Shown piece by piece: positions 9,525-17,501 of a stretch of DNA of 64,000 bases. Source of the stretch: Solibacillus sp. R5-41 (GTDB lineage: Bacteria > Bacillota > Bacilli > Bacillales_A > Planococcaceae); the NCBI RefSeq assembly GCF_002736105.1, contig NZ_CP024123.1:4219412-4283411 (forward strand). The letters are read 5' to 3'. Within the stretch, counting starts at the first letter, position 1, and every line of letters starts with the position of its first letter. The position numbers and the translations under genes were made by a program. The notes under the pieces were generated by a model. That model was not told the origin of the DNA. It saw nothing but the letters and a program-made list of their open reading frames with translations, and made no database searches.

Positions 9525-10254
9525 CGTAACCTCCATATAATCCTAAACGCATTGCTTGCTCTAGGAACCATGCCTCTTCATCTTGGGTAAATGGTGATGG
9601 AAATAACCACTCATCCATCTCTAGCAGCTCATATTCCATTAGTGCTTCTGCTATTTCCTTAGCGAGTTCTTGCGGGATGAGCATGACATACTGTTCAATT
9701 AAAGACTGTAAATACTTATCTGGAATTGGTTCCACGAAAGCTTTCTTAAGTTGATGTGTAAGCAAAATATATTGATGGTTCATCTCAATTAAATTCATTC
9801 CAAAATAATTATAAAGTTTATTAACAAGCGCTTTCGGCAAATACTGATTCAAATATTCCTTCTGTTCATCTTCCTTCAGCAAATTATGAATGACCGACAA
9901 AAATAACGTGGGTTCAATCGTCTCACTGCGCTCTCCAATTGCAATGGCCTGATCTAAATTAACAATGACATTATCAAGTTGCTTTCTTTTTTTCTCTAAC
10001 TGGTTGCGCTGAAACTTCAACGATTCAATTAACCCTATTTCTCCTTTTGAAAATAACACCTCTATATCTTCAAGTGAGTAATCCAAATATTTTAATGTCA
10101 TTATTTTTTGCACCTTTACAATACTTTCGTCATTATAATAACGATGCCCTGCTTCTGATATGTAGCATGGTTCAAGCAACCCTTTATCTGAGTAAAATCG
10201 TAAAGCTCGAACTGTTAATCCTGTTTTCTTCGCAAATTGCCCAATCGAAAACAT
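9514..10254 (-). CDS. MerR-family transcriptional regulator
   Basis: The 246-residue protein opens MFSIGQFAKKTGLTVRALRF with the MerR winged helix, DKGLLEP and GHRYYND, followed by a long dimerisation helix rich in Lys/Gln (FQRNQLEKKRKQLDNVI). The 130-residue C-terminal domain is an inducer-binding candidate of the TipAS size class, with no Cys cluster, so metal sensing is unlikely. It is followed without a gap by an ABC exporter, suggesting it senses a toxic compound and activates its own operon. Start at 10254 after AAAGGGAGTGG. Its promoter has the 19-bp spacer expected for MerR control. Confidence 0.92.
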   Translation of the reverse strand: MFSIGQFAKKTGLTVRALRFYSDKGLLEPCYISEAGHRYYNDESIVKVQKIMTLKYLDYSLEDIEVLFSKGEIGLIESLKFQRNQLEKKRKQLDNVIVNLDQAIAIGERSETIEPTLFLSVIHNLLKEDEQKEYLNQYLPKALVNKLYNYFGMNLIEMNHQYILLTHQLKKAFVEPIPDKYLQSLIEQYVMLIPQELAKEIAEALMEYELLEMDEWLFPSPFTQDEEAWFLEQAMRLGLYGGYDDE

Positions 10255-10275
10255 AAAATCCACTCCCTTTGCTCC

Positions 10276-10306
10276 ATTATAAAATCTTACGTTACGTTAG
10301 ATGCAA
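10276..10306 (-). promoter_or_regulatory. MerR-type promoter with 19-bp spacer and palindromic operator
   Basis: On the minus strand TTGCAT is followed after exactly 19 bases by TATAAT, 22 bases upstream of the MerR start codon. The spacer contains CTAACGTAACGTAAG, which matches its own reverse complement at 12 of 15 positions. MerR activators act on promoters with overlong 19-20 bp spacers by untwisting the operator in the spacer, so the layout fits autoregulation of the regulator-exporter operon. Confidence 0.8.
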
Positions 10307-10313
10307 GAGAAAA

Positions 10314-10362
10314 AAGAAATCCCACAGAAAAGACTTGTTAGCCTTCAGTGGGAGATGAATAT
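10314..10362 (-). terminator. Weak terminator after the glycosylase remnant
   Basis: TCCCAC and GTGGGA form the base of an imperfect hairpin followed on the minus strand by a T-rich stretch. It sits about 70 bases past the decayed glycosylase frame and probably once ended that gene. Confidence 0.5.
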
Positions 10363-10426
10363 TTAATCGTCGCAAGATTCTCTTATGTGTATATTCGGAA
10401 TTGTCCTCATATAACGAACTACACAA

Positions 10427-10710
10427 TTAATATGTAGCATTTGCCTTCCAACCGTTCCAATTCGAAGCTAATTCTTCAATTTCCTCTAGAGTCGATTTAT
10501 GCCCAAGCGCTAATACATTCTTTAATGCATTATGTAGACCGACATCAATAATTGGTAAGGAAAAAGTATAATGGAGGCATTTCATTATAACTTAATCTGT
10601 TGACCATGCTCCAATGCCTCTTAGCGACATTAGTAATTTTTTAACCGCTCCTAATCATTCTTCCGAAGCAATAATTCCTTTGTTAATTCACTTCAATAAG
10701 CTAAATTCGT
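10427..10710 (-). pseudogene. Decayed 3' part of an AlkA-type DNA glycosylase
   Basis: The reverse strand reads AVKKLLMSLRGIGAWSTD, stop, VIMKCLHY and then IIDVGLHNALKNVLALGHK and LEEIEELASNWNGWKANATY. This follows the HhH-GPD end of 3-methyladenine DNA glycosylase II: the hairpin GIGxW, the catalytic Asp in DVGL and the final W-x-x-W. At least two in-frame stops interrupt it, the usual C-terminal FYLWRSL is lost to a stop, and the N-terminal half is absent. It is non-functional. A live copy may exist elsewhere in the genome. Confidence 0.8.
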
Positions 10711-10825
10711 TATTCTCCCTTGTTAAAGTTTTTCTAATATAGTATACTCCTAAATGCAAACTATTAAACTGCCAAACACTTTTAATATTCGTGTTTGACT
10801 ATATGTCTCGGAGGAAAACGAAATA

Positions 10826-11680
10826 ATGAACAGGAATTTTAAGTTATTTACGAACATTGCTATCTTACTTTTATTGTTAGCGGGATGTTCATCCAATGAA
10901 GGAAAGTCAACTGAATTAGACAAGCAACAGACAAAGGAACAACCAATTGCAGTTCAAGGAGCAATGGATGTTGAAGTTTCAGAGTTTTTAAAGGCAATGG
11001 GCGATTATAAAGAGGAGAAACACGGTAATTTCTCCTTTTATATAGGGGAAATTGAAGGTATTCCGGTTGTAGTATCCCAAACAGAAGTGGGAATGGTTAA
11101 TGCAGCGGCATCAACAACTTTATTAATTGAAAAATATAATCCTAAAGTAGTAATCAATCAAGGAACAGCTGGAGGACATGATCCAGATATTCACGTATTC
11201 GATACAGTAATTGCTACAGAAGTAATTAATATCGGAAGCTTCCGCTCTGATCGTGTGGAAGATGGGCAAGGGATGAAACCAGAAAACTGGATTCATATGG
11301 CAACAGAGCTTAAGGATAAAAATGGAGAGACACAAAACTATTCATCATTACCAAGTGATCCTGAGCTTGTTGAAGCCGCGAAAAATGTAGCTGATAAATA
11401 TAAACATGGGCAAGTTGTAGAGGGAGTTATCGGAAGTGGTGACTGGTGGAATCGAGAAATTGATCGCATCAATTGGTTCCACGAGAACTTTGGAACTAGC
11501 GGTGAAGAAATGGAAGCATTTGCTGTTGCTCAAGTTACTCATTTACTAGATGTTCCATTCCTTTCATTACGAACAATTTCTAACTCTGAAGTAACAGATG
11601 ACAATATTGAAGACTTAGAGAAGGCCGGTCATTACGGTGCAGAATTTACAATCGAAGTTGTAAAGGAAATTGCAAAATAG
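10826..11680 (+). CDS. Lipoprotein of the MTA/SAH nucleosidase superfamily
   Basis: The 284-residue protein has a lipoprotein signal peptide (LLLLLAGC, Cys about residue 21) and then a nucleoside phosphorylase-fold domain. Compared with E. coli Pfs, GAMDVEV keeps the Glu12 position, INQGTAGGHDP keeps the ribose/phosphate loop, and EMEAFAVAQV keeps the ribose-binding Glu. The catalytic Asp (RAISD in Pfs) is replaced by Asn in RTISNSEV, about residue 253. An anchored extracellular location is unusual for a salvage enzyme. It could be a nucleoside-binding protein or an enzyme of changed specificity. GGAGG precedes the ATG by 11 bases. It appears monocistronic. Confidence 0.82.
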   Translation: MNRNFKLFTNIAILLLLLAGCSSNEGKSTELDKQQTKEQPIAVQGAMDVEVSEFLKAMGDYKEEKHGNFSFYIGEIEGIPVVVSQTEVGMVNAAASTTLLIEKYNPKVVINQGTAGGHDPDIHVFDTVIATEVINIGSFRSDRVEDGQGMKPENWIHMATELKDKNGETQNYSSLPSDPELVEAAKNVADKYKHGQVVEGVIGSGDWWNREIDRINWFHENFGTSGEEMEAFAVAQVTHLLDVPFLSLRTISNSEVTDDNIEDLEKAGHYGAEFTIEVVKEIAK

Positions 11681-11706
11681 ACCCAAATCAAACAAAACCA
11701 TAAACA

Positions 11707-11745
11707 GACATAACACACCTCCTATTCATAGCAGTGTGTTGTGTC
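11707..11745 (+). terminator. 12-bp-stem terminator
   Basis: GACATAACACAC pairs with GTGTGTTGTGTC (one G-T pair), followed by CTTTATAT. It lies 27 bases after the lipoprotein stop; the T tract is weak. Confidence 0.6.
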
Positions 11746-11830
11746 CTTTATATAGGAAGTTATCGTTTATCTTCATTCAACGGAAAACCCCACCTCTATA
11801 AGTGATGAAATAAATATGCTTGGTATACTA

Positions 11831-11867
11831 AAAAGAGAGTGCCCCAAAAGCTTGGGCACTCTCTTTA
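11831..11867 (-). terminator. Terminator of the AGCS symporter gene
   Basis: AAAGAGAGTGCCC and GGGCACTCTCTTT form a near-perfect stem just before the symporter stop codon's downstream side, with a T run on the minus strand. Confidence 0.85.
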
Positions 11868-11869
11868 AT

Positions 11870-13300
11870 TTAACGGTTTTTTTCTAATTCTTCATCTTCT
11901 CCCCAACATTCAACTTCGCCAATATTAGGTACGTTTTTCTTATAGAAAACTGGATCTTTGCCTTGCTTACGTTGGATTAAGTAATCGTTAATAACTGGTT
12001 TGGCCACTTTCCACAGTTGCAGAATAGCAATTAAATTTATGATTGCCATAATACCCATAAATAAATCCGCTAAATCCCATACAACTTGTACCTTTGCAAT
12101 TGAACCAAACATAACAAAAAGTACGACAAATATACGGAATACTAATAAGCCCATCTTTGACTCTTTAATAAAACTAATATTCGATTCACCATAATAGTAA
12201 TTACCGATAACCGTACTAAAAGCAAACATAAATACAATTACTGCTAAGAAAATCCCTGCCCAGTCACCTAAATTTCCAACTAAAGAGGCTTGAGTTAAAT
12301 TGACAGAAGTTGCGTCAGATTGAAGATATGCATCACCTAATAATACAATAGCAGCAGTTGCTGTACAAACTACTAATGTATCAATAAATACACCTAGTGC
12401 TTGAATCAAGCCTTGCTTTACTGGGTGAGAAACAGCCGCTGTTGCTGCAGCATTAGGTGCAGAACCTATCCCTGCTTCATTGGAGAATAAACCACGTTTA
12501 ATCCCATTCATTATTGCTGCCCCTAACATTCCCGCAAAGGCTTCTTCCAATCCAAAAGCAGATTTAATAATTAGAAGAAATACATTCGGAAGTTCAGAAA
12601 TATTTAAGATTACAACAATAAGCGCAAGTCCAATATACAAAATTGCCATAACTGGAACAACTACTTGAGTAAAACTTACAATTCTCTTTAATCCACCAAA
12701 GACAATAATTCCTGTTAAGGCAGCCATTATTAAACCTACAACAACTCGATTAGTACCAAAGCTATCTTCAAAAGCAATGGAAATCGTATTTGCCTGTACT
12801 GCATTAAAAATAAAACCGTAAGTAATTGTAATAACTACGGCAAAAAGAATACCCATCCACCGTTTATTTAATCCCTGTTCCATATAATAGGCAGGGCCAC
12901 CACGGAACAATCCAGTACTTTTGTCTTTCACTTTATAAACTTGTGCTAATGTACTTTCAATTAGTGCAGATGCCGCTCCAATTAGCGCAATCATCCACAT
13001 CCAAAATATCGCACCAGGACCACCAAGAGCAATTGCCGTCGCAACACCCGCTATATTACCCGTTCCAATACGAGAAGCAGCAGATATTGTAAATGCCTGA
13101 AAGGAAGATATACCTTTTTTACCTGACTTATCTTTTGGCGCTGCTTCTGTAATTAGTTTAAACATTTCTGGGATTAATCTAAATTGCATAAACTTTGTTT
13201 TAAAGGTAAAAAATACACCCGTTCCCACTAACAATATAATTAATACATATGAATATAACAATGTGTTTACTTCTGCCAATATACTGCCAAACCAATCCAT
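11870..13300 (-). CDS. AGCS-family sodium:alanine/glycine symporter
   Basis: The 476-residue membrane protein matches the alanine/glycine:cation symporter family. The signature segment is AFTISAASRIGTGNIAGVATAIALGGPGAIFWMW, here quoted in part as RIGTGNIAGVATAIALGGPG, followed by YYMEQGLNKRWMG and GLFSNEAGIGSAPNAAATAA. About ten hydrophobic helices are visible. It imports alanine or glycine with Na+ (or H+). It ends KDPVFYKKNVPNIGEVECWG, a soluble tail. It is a single-gene unit with a strong terminator; a hairpin in its leader could attenuate it. Confidence 0.93.
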   Translation of the reverse strand: MDWFGSILAEVNTLLYSYVLIILLVGTGVFFTFKTKFMQFRLIPEMFKLITEAAPKDKSGKKGISSFQAFTISAASRIGTGNIAGVATAIALGGPGAIFWMWMIALIGAASALIESTLAQVYKVKDKSTGLFRGGPAYYMEQGLNKRWMGILFAVVITITYGFIFNAVQANTISIAFEDSFGTNRVVVGLIMAALTGIIVFGGLKRIVSFTQVVVPVMAILYIGLALIVVILNISELPNVFLLIIKSAFGLEEAFAGMLGAAIMNGIKRGLFSNEAGIGSAPNAAATAAVSHPVKQGLIQALGVFIDTLVVCTATAAIVLLGDAYLQSDATSVNLTQASLVGNLGDWAGIFLAVIVFMFAFSTVIGNYYYGESNISFIKESKMGLLVFRIFVVLFVMFGSIAKVQVVWDLADLFMGIMAIINLIAILQLWKVAKPVINDYLIQRKQGKDPVFYKKNVPNIGEVECWGEDEELEKNR

Positions 13301-13370
13301 AGATTCACTTCCTTTATTTAAGAGTATCCCCTGTTCACCCCATAGGAATACAAAATTGAAAATAAAAATA

Positions 13371-13413
13371 GAGTACCTTTTTAAAACTAACCAGTTTCAA
13401 TACAAGTACCCTC
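13371..13413 (-). promoter_or_regulatory. Hairpin with T tract in the symporter leader
   Basis: On the minus strand GGGTACTT pairs with AAGGTACTC, with an inner AAACT/AGTTT stem, followed by TATTTTTATTTT, about 70 bases upstream of the symporter start. The form is that of an intrinsic terminator inside a leader, so attenuation is possible. No known riboswitch fold is recognised. Confidence 0.35.
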
Positions 13414-13741
13414 TTTTAAAACATCCACAAAACAAGATATCTCTGATTTTTGCTATTTTCTTCTCTGCATTCACATTATAACTAGATAGTTTTATAACTT
13501 AATATGCTAATGAAGACTATCCAACTACCGTTTAAACAAAGCATTAAAAAATTACAACAAAAATTATTATAACACGCTAATTATTATATTAACATATTTA
13601 TCCGCACTTCGGTTCATCTCACTTAGAGCTTAGCCTTCTTCACCTAATAAAACTAAATTGTATATATTTATGATAAGTTTCTTTTATTTTCTGAAAATTA
13701 TTATTATAATATAGCATAAAACGTTTATATGTAAACCTTTT

Positions 13742-13840
13742 AAAAAAAACCTTGTTAGTTTATTTTTTCTTTTACTAGTATCGATTGGATTCGCAACAAC
13801 AAGTTTTGCGAACGATGGCTATCTATTTAGAGTCAGTTAA
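13742..13840 (+). pseudogene. Orphan signal-peptide fragment
   Basis: In one frame the plus strand reads KKNLVSLFFLLLVSIGFATT then SFANDGYLFRVS and a stop: charged n-region, long hydrophobic core and an Ala-X-Ala-like cleavage region. There is no start codon in frame and no mature domain. It ends two bases before an att-like repeat copy, as if a secreted-protein gene had been cut there. Confidence 0.4.
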
Positions 13841-13841
13841 C

Positions 13842-13870
13842 CTCACTTACTTGTGATCACGTTCTCCGTG
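13842..13870 (-). repeat. rlmH-end repeat copy 9 (degenerate)
   Basis: CTCACTTACTTGTGATCACG and GTTCTCCGTGG match the consensus at roughly 24 of 30 positions. It is the most distal and most decayed of the clear copies. The following TCTAAATGTGGTTCAT resembles the flank of the copy at 25041. Confidence 0.6.
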
Positions 13871-13964
13871 GTTTATCTAAATGTGGTTCATTAATAATCT
13901 AAACTGATATCAAAGTTCTTCCCATATTCGGGATATTTTAAAATTATTTATAATGTAGGTCTTG

Positions 13965-14849
13965 TTAATTGGACTGGCTATTTAACTTTTTTCGTTGATA
14001 CGTAGATAGCACTACTCCTCCGACAATACATAGTGAGCCTAAGATTTCTGCTCCGGTTATTGGTTTGAATAGCAAGATCAATCCCATTACCATGGCGACA
14101 AAAGGCTCTAAATTCGATAATATAGAAGCCTTTGAAGCATCCACATGTCTAATGTTTTGATTCCAAATTAATGTTGCGATACCATGAACAACAACAGCCG
14201 TTCCAATTAGAAATAACCAATCTGACATCTTCGTGCTTATTTGTAAAGGCTTGTCTAGTGTAAATACAAAAGGAATCGACACAATTAAACCTACAACATT
14301 AGAATATAAAGTAATGGTCAGTGGATCGATTCTATGAGAAAGTAGTCTCGTCATAATAATCATAATGGCGAAAGTTATCATCGTTAGAACAATCCAAAAT
14401 AGACCTTTATCAATATGCAAAGAAGATATATCCCCTTTTGCAACAACAAAATAAATACCAAAAACCGCTACAATAGACCCCATCAACATACGGATTGTTA
14501 ATGTTTCTTTTAAAAAGATGGCAGCTAATACACCCGTTAAAATAGGAGTAGTTGCTAAAATTAATGCAGACGTCGTTGGATCAGCAGTTTGTAAACCGAC
14601 AAAAAAAGACCACTGGTTAATAAAAACACCAATAACCCCTAGTAAGAAAACTATGAGTAAATCCGATTTTTTCAATCGTTTAAAATGTTTTTTGTATACA
14701 GCTATGCCAAGTAAAAATAGTACAATAAACAAAAGTCTAAGCATTGTTAATAGTGTTGGAGAAAAGTCTTGAACTAACATCTTCCCAAATACAAAATTGC
14801 TTCCCCATACCATTACACAAACAGTTAGCCAAGCATATGCTTTTAACAT
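13965..14849 (-). CDS. EamA-family (DMT) transporter
   Basis: The 294-residue protein has ten hydrophobic segments in two EamA repeats: WLTVCVMVWGSNFVFGKMLV at the start and GLFWIVLTMITFAIMIIM opening the second half, with the conserved LEPFVAMVMGLILL near the end. DMT exporters of this size move amino acids or metabolites outward; substrate unknown. The start at 14849 follows GGAAGGGTG with normal spacing; the longer frame from 14918 adds 23 residues without a ribosome-binding site. The gene lies between two rlmH-end repeats (13842 and 15080), so it forms one module of the array. Confidence 0.85.
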   Translation of the reverse strand: MLKAYAWLTVCVMVWGSNFVFGKMLVQDFSPTLLTMLRLLFIVLFLLGIAVYKKHFKRLKKSDLLIVFLLGVIGVFINQWSFFVGLQTADPTTSALILATTPILTGVLAAIFLKETLTIRMLMGSIVAVFGIYFVVAKGDISSLHIDKGLFWIVLTMITFAIMIIMTRLLSHRIDPLTITLYSNVVGLIVSIPFVFTLDKPLQISTKMSDWLFLIGTAVVVHGIATLIWNQNIRHVDASKASILSNLEPFVAMVMGLILLFKPITGAEILGSLCIVGGVVLSTYQRKKLNSQSN

Positions 14850-15204
14850 ATTTATCACCCTTCCTACACCAAATGCTAACTGTCCCATTCTATACTTACT
14901 AGGATTTTTAGTATACATTTTTATTTGATGTGTTCACTTATTAAGATGTAGGTTGAACCAGGTTTAAAGGGTTAAAACAAAGTAGGTTAATAATCTGGCT
15001 TTTTTGATGTCAGTAAAAACTTAATTCAAGGACAAACCAATTTGTAATTATTATTTCACATATATTTAAGGGAACTCCATCTACTTATGGTACGGTTCAC
15101 CGTAACAACACTAAGTGCGATTCGTTTTAATATAGCCATTATTTTTCTCTAGCATTTAGTGTAACTAGGGAAATGTACCATATCTAGATGGCAAAGCTTC
15201 TTAC
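14850..15204. other. Intergenic region with att-like repeat
   Basis: About 350 bases between the EamA gene and the VUT transporter gene. It contains the rlmH-end repeat copy at 15080; otherwise I see nothing recognisable. Confidence 0.6.
15080..15121 (-). repeat. rlmH-end repeat copy 8
   Basis: CTACTTATGGTACGGTTCAC and CGTAACAACACTAAGTGCGA match the rlmH 3' end repeat with few changes, including the trailing TAAGTGCG arm that forms the flanking inverted repeat in better copies. Confidence 0.8.
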
Positions 15205-15744
15205 TTATACTCCCGTTAGACGCTTCTCTTTTATTGCCAATCCTTGTTTTAAAATTAAAGCACCTAGCAATTGAATGACTGTCTTCACAACTACTTGGCC
15301 TACAATAGCGGCCGGTACAGCTTCCCACGGTATAAATCCTGCTCCAAGTGGGCTTAATCCAACGATGACAAAAATAACAGAATCAAGAAGACCGCCAACA
15401 ATTCCGCTGTAGAAAACTCTCCAAACCATTGGTAGCTTCAAGCGTGTATAGATTTCCGTATCAGCTGTTTCAGCAATGACAAACGATATTGCAGATGCTG
15501 CAACAATCATCAAAGTATCCCCAAGTGAAAACGAAACTACTCCAGATAAGAGTAACGCTAAGAAAATAAAAATATATGTTTTTGCTCGACCATACTTATT
15601 TTGCACAAGATCTCGAAAAATGAAGGTTGCTCCAACAAAAAGTGTCCCCATAGGAACGATAAACATTCCAAACTCTAACGGTGCAAATCTTGCTGTTACC
15701 ACGTTTGCAATTACAATCGACAATAAATAGAATAATACTCTCAT
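15205..15744 (-). CDS. VUT-family transporter, probable queuosine precursor importer
   Basis: The 179-residue protein has five or six membrane helices and matches the VUT/YhhQ group: VVTARFAPLEFGMFIVPMGT, FIFRDLVQNKYGRAKTY and AETADTEIYTRLK, the latter two typical of the family. Relatives import queuosine precursors such as preQ0 or preQ1. Its position 48 bases downstream of queC, behind a preQ1 riboswitch, strongly supports that role. AAAGGAGGAAAATT precedes the ATG. It probably forms a two-gene operon with queC. Confidence 0.88.
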   Translation of the reverse strand: MRVLFYLLSIVIANVVTARFAPLEFGMFIVPMGTLFVGATFIFRDLVQNKYGRAKTYIFIFLALLLSGVVSFSLGDTLMIVAASAISFVIAETADTEIYTRLKLPMVWRVFYSGIVGGLLDSVIFVIVGLSPLGAGFIPWEAVPAAIVGQVVVKTVIQLLGALILKQGLAIKEKRLTGV

Positions 15745-15792
15745 AATTTTCCTCCTTTAAATACCACTAGCTCTGTAAAAGCTTAGCAACAC

Positions 15793-16464
15793 TTATATAT
15801 TCTCATCGTGAAATTTACTTTTAGCGTTTATATAATCCTCAAGCCCTTTTTTTCGTAACTTACAAGCCGGACATTCACCACAACCATTTGCAATTATACC
15901 GTTATAGCAAGTTAGTGTTCTTTCTCTCACAAACTCTAATACGCCAAGTTGATCTGCTAACTCCCATGTTTGTGCTTTGTTAATCCACATCAATGGTGTA
16001 TGAATGACAAAGGTACGGTCCATTGATAAATTTAATGTTACATTCAATGATTTGATAAAAATGTCACGACAATCGGGATAGCCGCTAAAATCGGTTTCAC
16101 AAACGCCTGTCACTATATGCTTTGCTCCTATTTGACTTGCTAAAACACCAGCAAATGAAAGAAAAAGTAGATTACGCCCAGGAACAAAAGTCGAAGGTAG
16201 CCCATCACTATTTTCTTCAATCTTTATTTCTTCACGTGTTAAAGCATTCGAAGTAAGTTGATTCAGCAGGGACATATCAAGAATATGATGATTGATACCT
16301 ATTTCATTTGCGATTTCTTTAGCACATTCAATTTCAAGACGATGCCTTTGACCATAATCAAAAGTCACGACCTCAACTTGCGCAAAATGTTCAATTGCCC
16401 AAAATAAACAAGTAGTACTATCTTGTCCTCCACTAAATACAACAAGTGCTTTATCCTGAATCAT
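15793..16464 (-). CDS. queC: 7-cyano-7-deazaguanine synthase
   Basis: The 223-residue protein has the PP-loop ATP-binding motif [16 protein letters not shown] near the start, GQRHRLEIE, and the zinc-binding C-terminal cluster [19 protein letters not shown] with four Cys. QueC converts 7-carboxy-7-deazaguanine to preQ0 using ATP and ammonia in queuosine synthesis. The partners queD and queE, often adjacent, are not in the window. A preQ1 riboswitch and terminator lie directly upstream, so transcription is shut when preQ1 is abundant. The VUT transporter gene follows in the same unit. Confidence 0.96.
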   Translation of the reverse strand: MIQDKALVVFSGGQDSTTCLFWAIEHFAQVEVVTFDYGQRHRLEIECAKEIANEIGINHHILDMSLLNQLTSNALTREEIKIEENSDGLPSTFVPGRNLLFLSFAGVLASQIGAKHIVTGVCETDFSGYPDCRDIFIKSLNVTLNLSMDRTFVIHTPLMWINKAQTWELADQLGVLEFVRERTLTCYNGIIANGCGECPACKLRKKGLEDYINAKSKFHDENI

Positions 16465-16486
16465 ATTAAAATCTCCTTAATCAAGA

Positions 16487-16517
16487 AAAAACAGCACGCT
16501 AAGAGAGGTGCTGTTTT
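16487..16517 (-). terminator. Riboswitch-controlled terminator of queC
   Basis: AAAACAGCAC and GTGCTGTTTT form a perfect stem followed by T on the minus strand, 23 bases before the queC start and just after the preQ1 aptamer. This is the expression platform. Confidence 0.85.
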
Positions 16518-16519
16518 CA

Positions 16520-16557
16520 TCTTAGTTTTTTTAAGAGGGTCGCTAATAACCTCTTCC
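16520..16557 (-). promoter_or_regulatory. PreQ1-I riboswitch upstream of queC
   Basis: The minus strand reads AGAGGTTATTAGCGACCCTC then TTAAAAAAACTAAG. This matches the preQ1 class I aptamer: stem AGAG/CTCT, loop UUAxUAGC, and the A-rich tail ending ACUAA that makes the pseudoknot. The terminator hairpin overlaps its 3' side. Confidence 0.92.
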
Positions 16558-16608
16558 TTGCCAACAAGGATCTATTCAATTCATCTCGCATTAACGGGCA
16601 AATACCTT

Positions 16609-17109
16609 TTATCGATTATCAATCTTTTCTGGATTCAAATCATGATTCATTAAACGGTAATTTGCGATTTCTTCGTATTTTGTTTCTGGTCTTCCATAGT
16701 TGCACCATGGATCAATCGAGATACCACCACGTGGCGTGAATTTTCCCCAAACCTCAATATATCTTGGATCTAGTAGCTTGATTAAATCATTCATAATAAT
16801 ATTCACGCAATCTTCGTGGAAATCACCATGGTTTCTAAAGCTAAATAAGTAAAGCTTTAATGATTTACTTTCAACTAACTTTTTCTCTGGAATGTATGAA
16901 ATATAAATTGTTGCAAAATCCGGTTGTCCTGTAATTGGGCATAAACTCGTAAACTCCGGACAATTAAATTTCACGAAATAATCACGATTCGAATGCAAAC
17001 TTTCTACTGACTCTAATACCTCAGGTGCATAGTCAGTTGCATATTGTGTATTCTGATTCCCTAATAGTGTTAAATCATTTAATCCTTCAGTAGGCTTGCG
17101 GCCAGTCAT
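16609..17109 (-). CDS. queF: NADPH-dependent 7-cyano-7-deazaguanine reductase
   Basis: The 166-residue protein is the short (YkvM-type) QueF. It has the nucleophilic Cys region [20 protein letters not shown], the QueF motif [20 protein letters not shown] and the catalytic His/Asp context HEDCVNII. The enzyme reduces preQ0 to preQ1 with NADPH. It is controlled by its own preQ1 riboswitch, and its ribosome-binding site lies inside a perfect hairpin. It is upstream of queC in the same direction but separated by a second riboswitch. Confidence 0.97.
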   Translation of the reverse strand: MTGRKPTEGLNDLTLLGNQNTQYATDYAPEVLESVESLHSNRDYFVKFNCPEFTSLCPITGQPDFATIYISYIPEKKLVESKSLKLYLFSFRNHGDFHEDCVNIIMNDLIKLLDPRYIEVWGKFTPRGGISIDPWCNYGRPETKYEEIANYRLMNHDLNPEKIDNR

Positions 17110-17153
17110 AAAAAAAACCTCCTTGAAAAGTAATACCGAATCTTTTCAAGGAG
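17110..17153 (-). promoter_or_regulatory. Hairpin holding the queF ribosome-binding site
   Basis: On the minus strand CTCCTTGAAAAG and CTTTTCAAGGAG form a perfect 12-bp stem with an 11-base loop. The right arm contains the AAGGAGG site, and eight T then lead directly to the queF ATG. It reads as a terminator, as a ribosome-binding-site mask, or both, downstream of the preQ1 terminator. Confidence 0.75.
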
Positions 17154-17192
17154 AGGCGCTGTCATTTTCTATACAACTTACAGGATTGAATC

Positions 17193-17223
17193 AAAAAAAG
17201 CCATGTCCAATTATGGACATGGC
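17193..17223 (-). terminator. Riboswitch-controlled terminator of queF
   Basis: GCCATGTCCA and TGGACATGGC form a perfect 10-bp stem with seven T after it on the minus strand, 14 bases downstream of the aptamer tail. It is a classic intrinsic terminator. Confidence 0.88.
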
Positions 17224-17235
17224 GTATTTGTCATG

Positions 17236-17279
17236 TATCCATAGTTTTTTATAGAGGGTATCAGCTATGAACCTCTCCT
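17236..17279 (-). promoter_or_regulatory. PreQ1-I riboswitch upstream of queF
   Basis: The minus strand reads GGAGAGGTTCATAGCTGATA then CCCTCTATAAAAAACTATGG. It matches the preQ1 class I consensus at nearly every conserved position: GAGAGGUUC, UAGCU, ACCCUCU and AUAAAAAACUA. Confidence 0.96.
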
Positions 17280-17371
17280 GAGAATTTCCAGGTATTTTAT
17301 CTAAAAAGACAATACACTACATGGGGATAGATGTCAAATCCCAATATAAATGAATTACTCTCTTACAATAA

Positions 17372-17401
17372 TCGCACCTACTTATGATAAGGTTCAACGT
17401 A
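17372..17401 (-). repeat. rlmH-end repeat copy 7
   Basis: TCGCACCTACTTATGATAAG and GTTCAACGTATC differ from the consensus at a few positions but retain the CTTATGATA core. It separates the que module from the ABC/DMT module. Confidence 0.7.
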
Positions 17402-17501
17402 TCATCTATAAGGCAAATTTTTTGAGAGAACTATTAGTCGACCCTGTGACAGAAGTTCGGCTGTGATGGAGTAACTCACACACCCCTGCTGATCTATCGC
17501 A

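Larger units (their letters stand above)
13301..13964. other. Long intergenic region with gene scrap and att-like repeat
   Basis: This 660-base AT-rich stretch holds the symporter leader hairpin, a signal-peptide-like coding scrap (13742-13840) and a degenerate copy of the rlmH-end repeat (13842-13870). CCGCACTTCGGTTCATCT at 13602 might be a further shortened repeat copy. No intact gene is seen. Confidence 0.6.

Noticed and set aside
11870..13300. A glycine riboswitch or T-box upstream of the alanine/glycine symporter
   Set aside because: No conserved aptamer motifs were found; only a terminator-like hairpin is present.
13602..13625. CCGCACTTCGGTTCATCT as another repeat copy
   Set aside because: It would need a 10-base deletion of the core; too short to count, though it lies near the copy at 13842.
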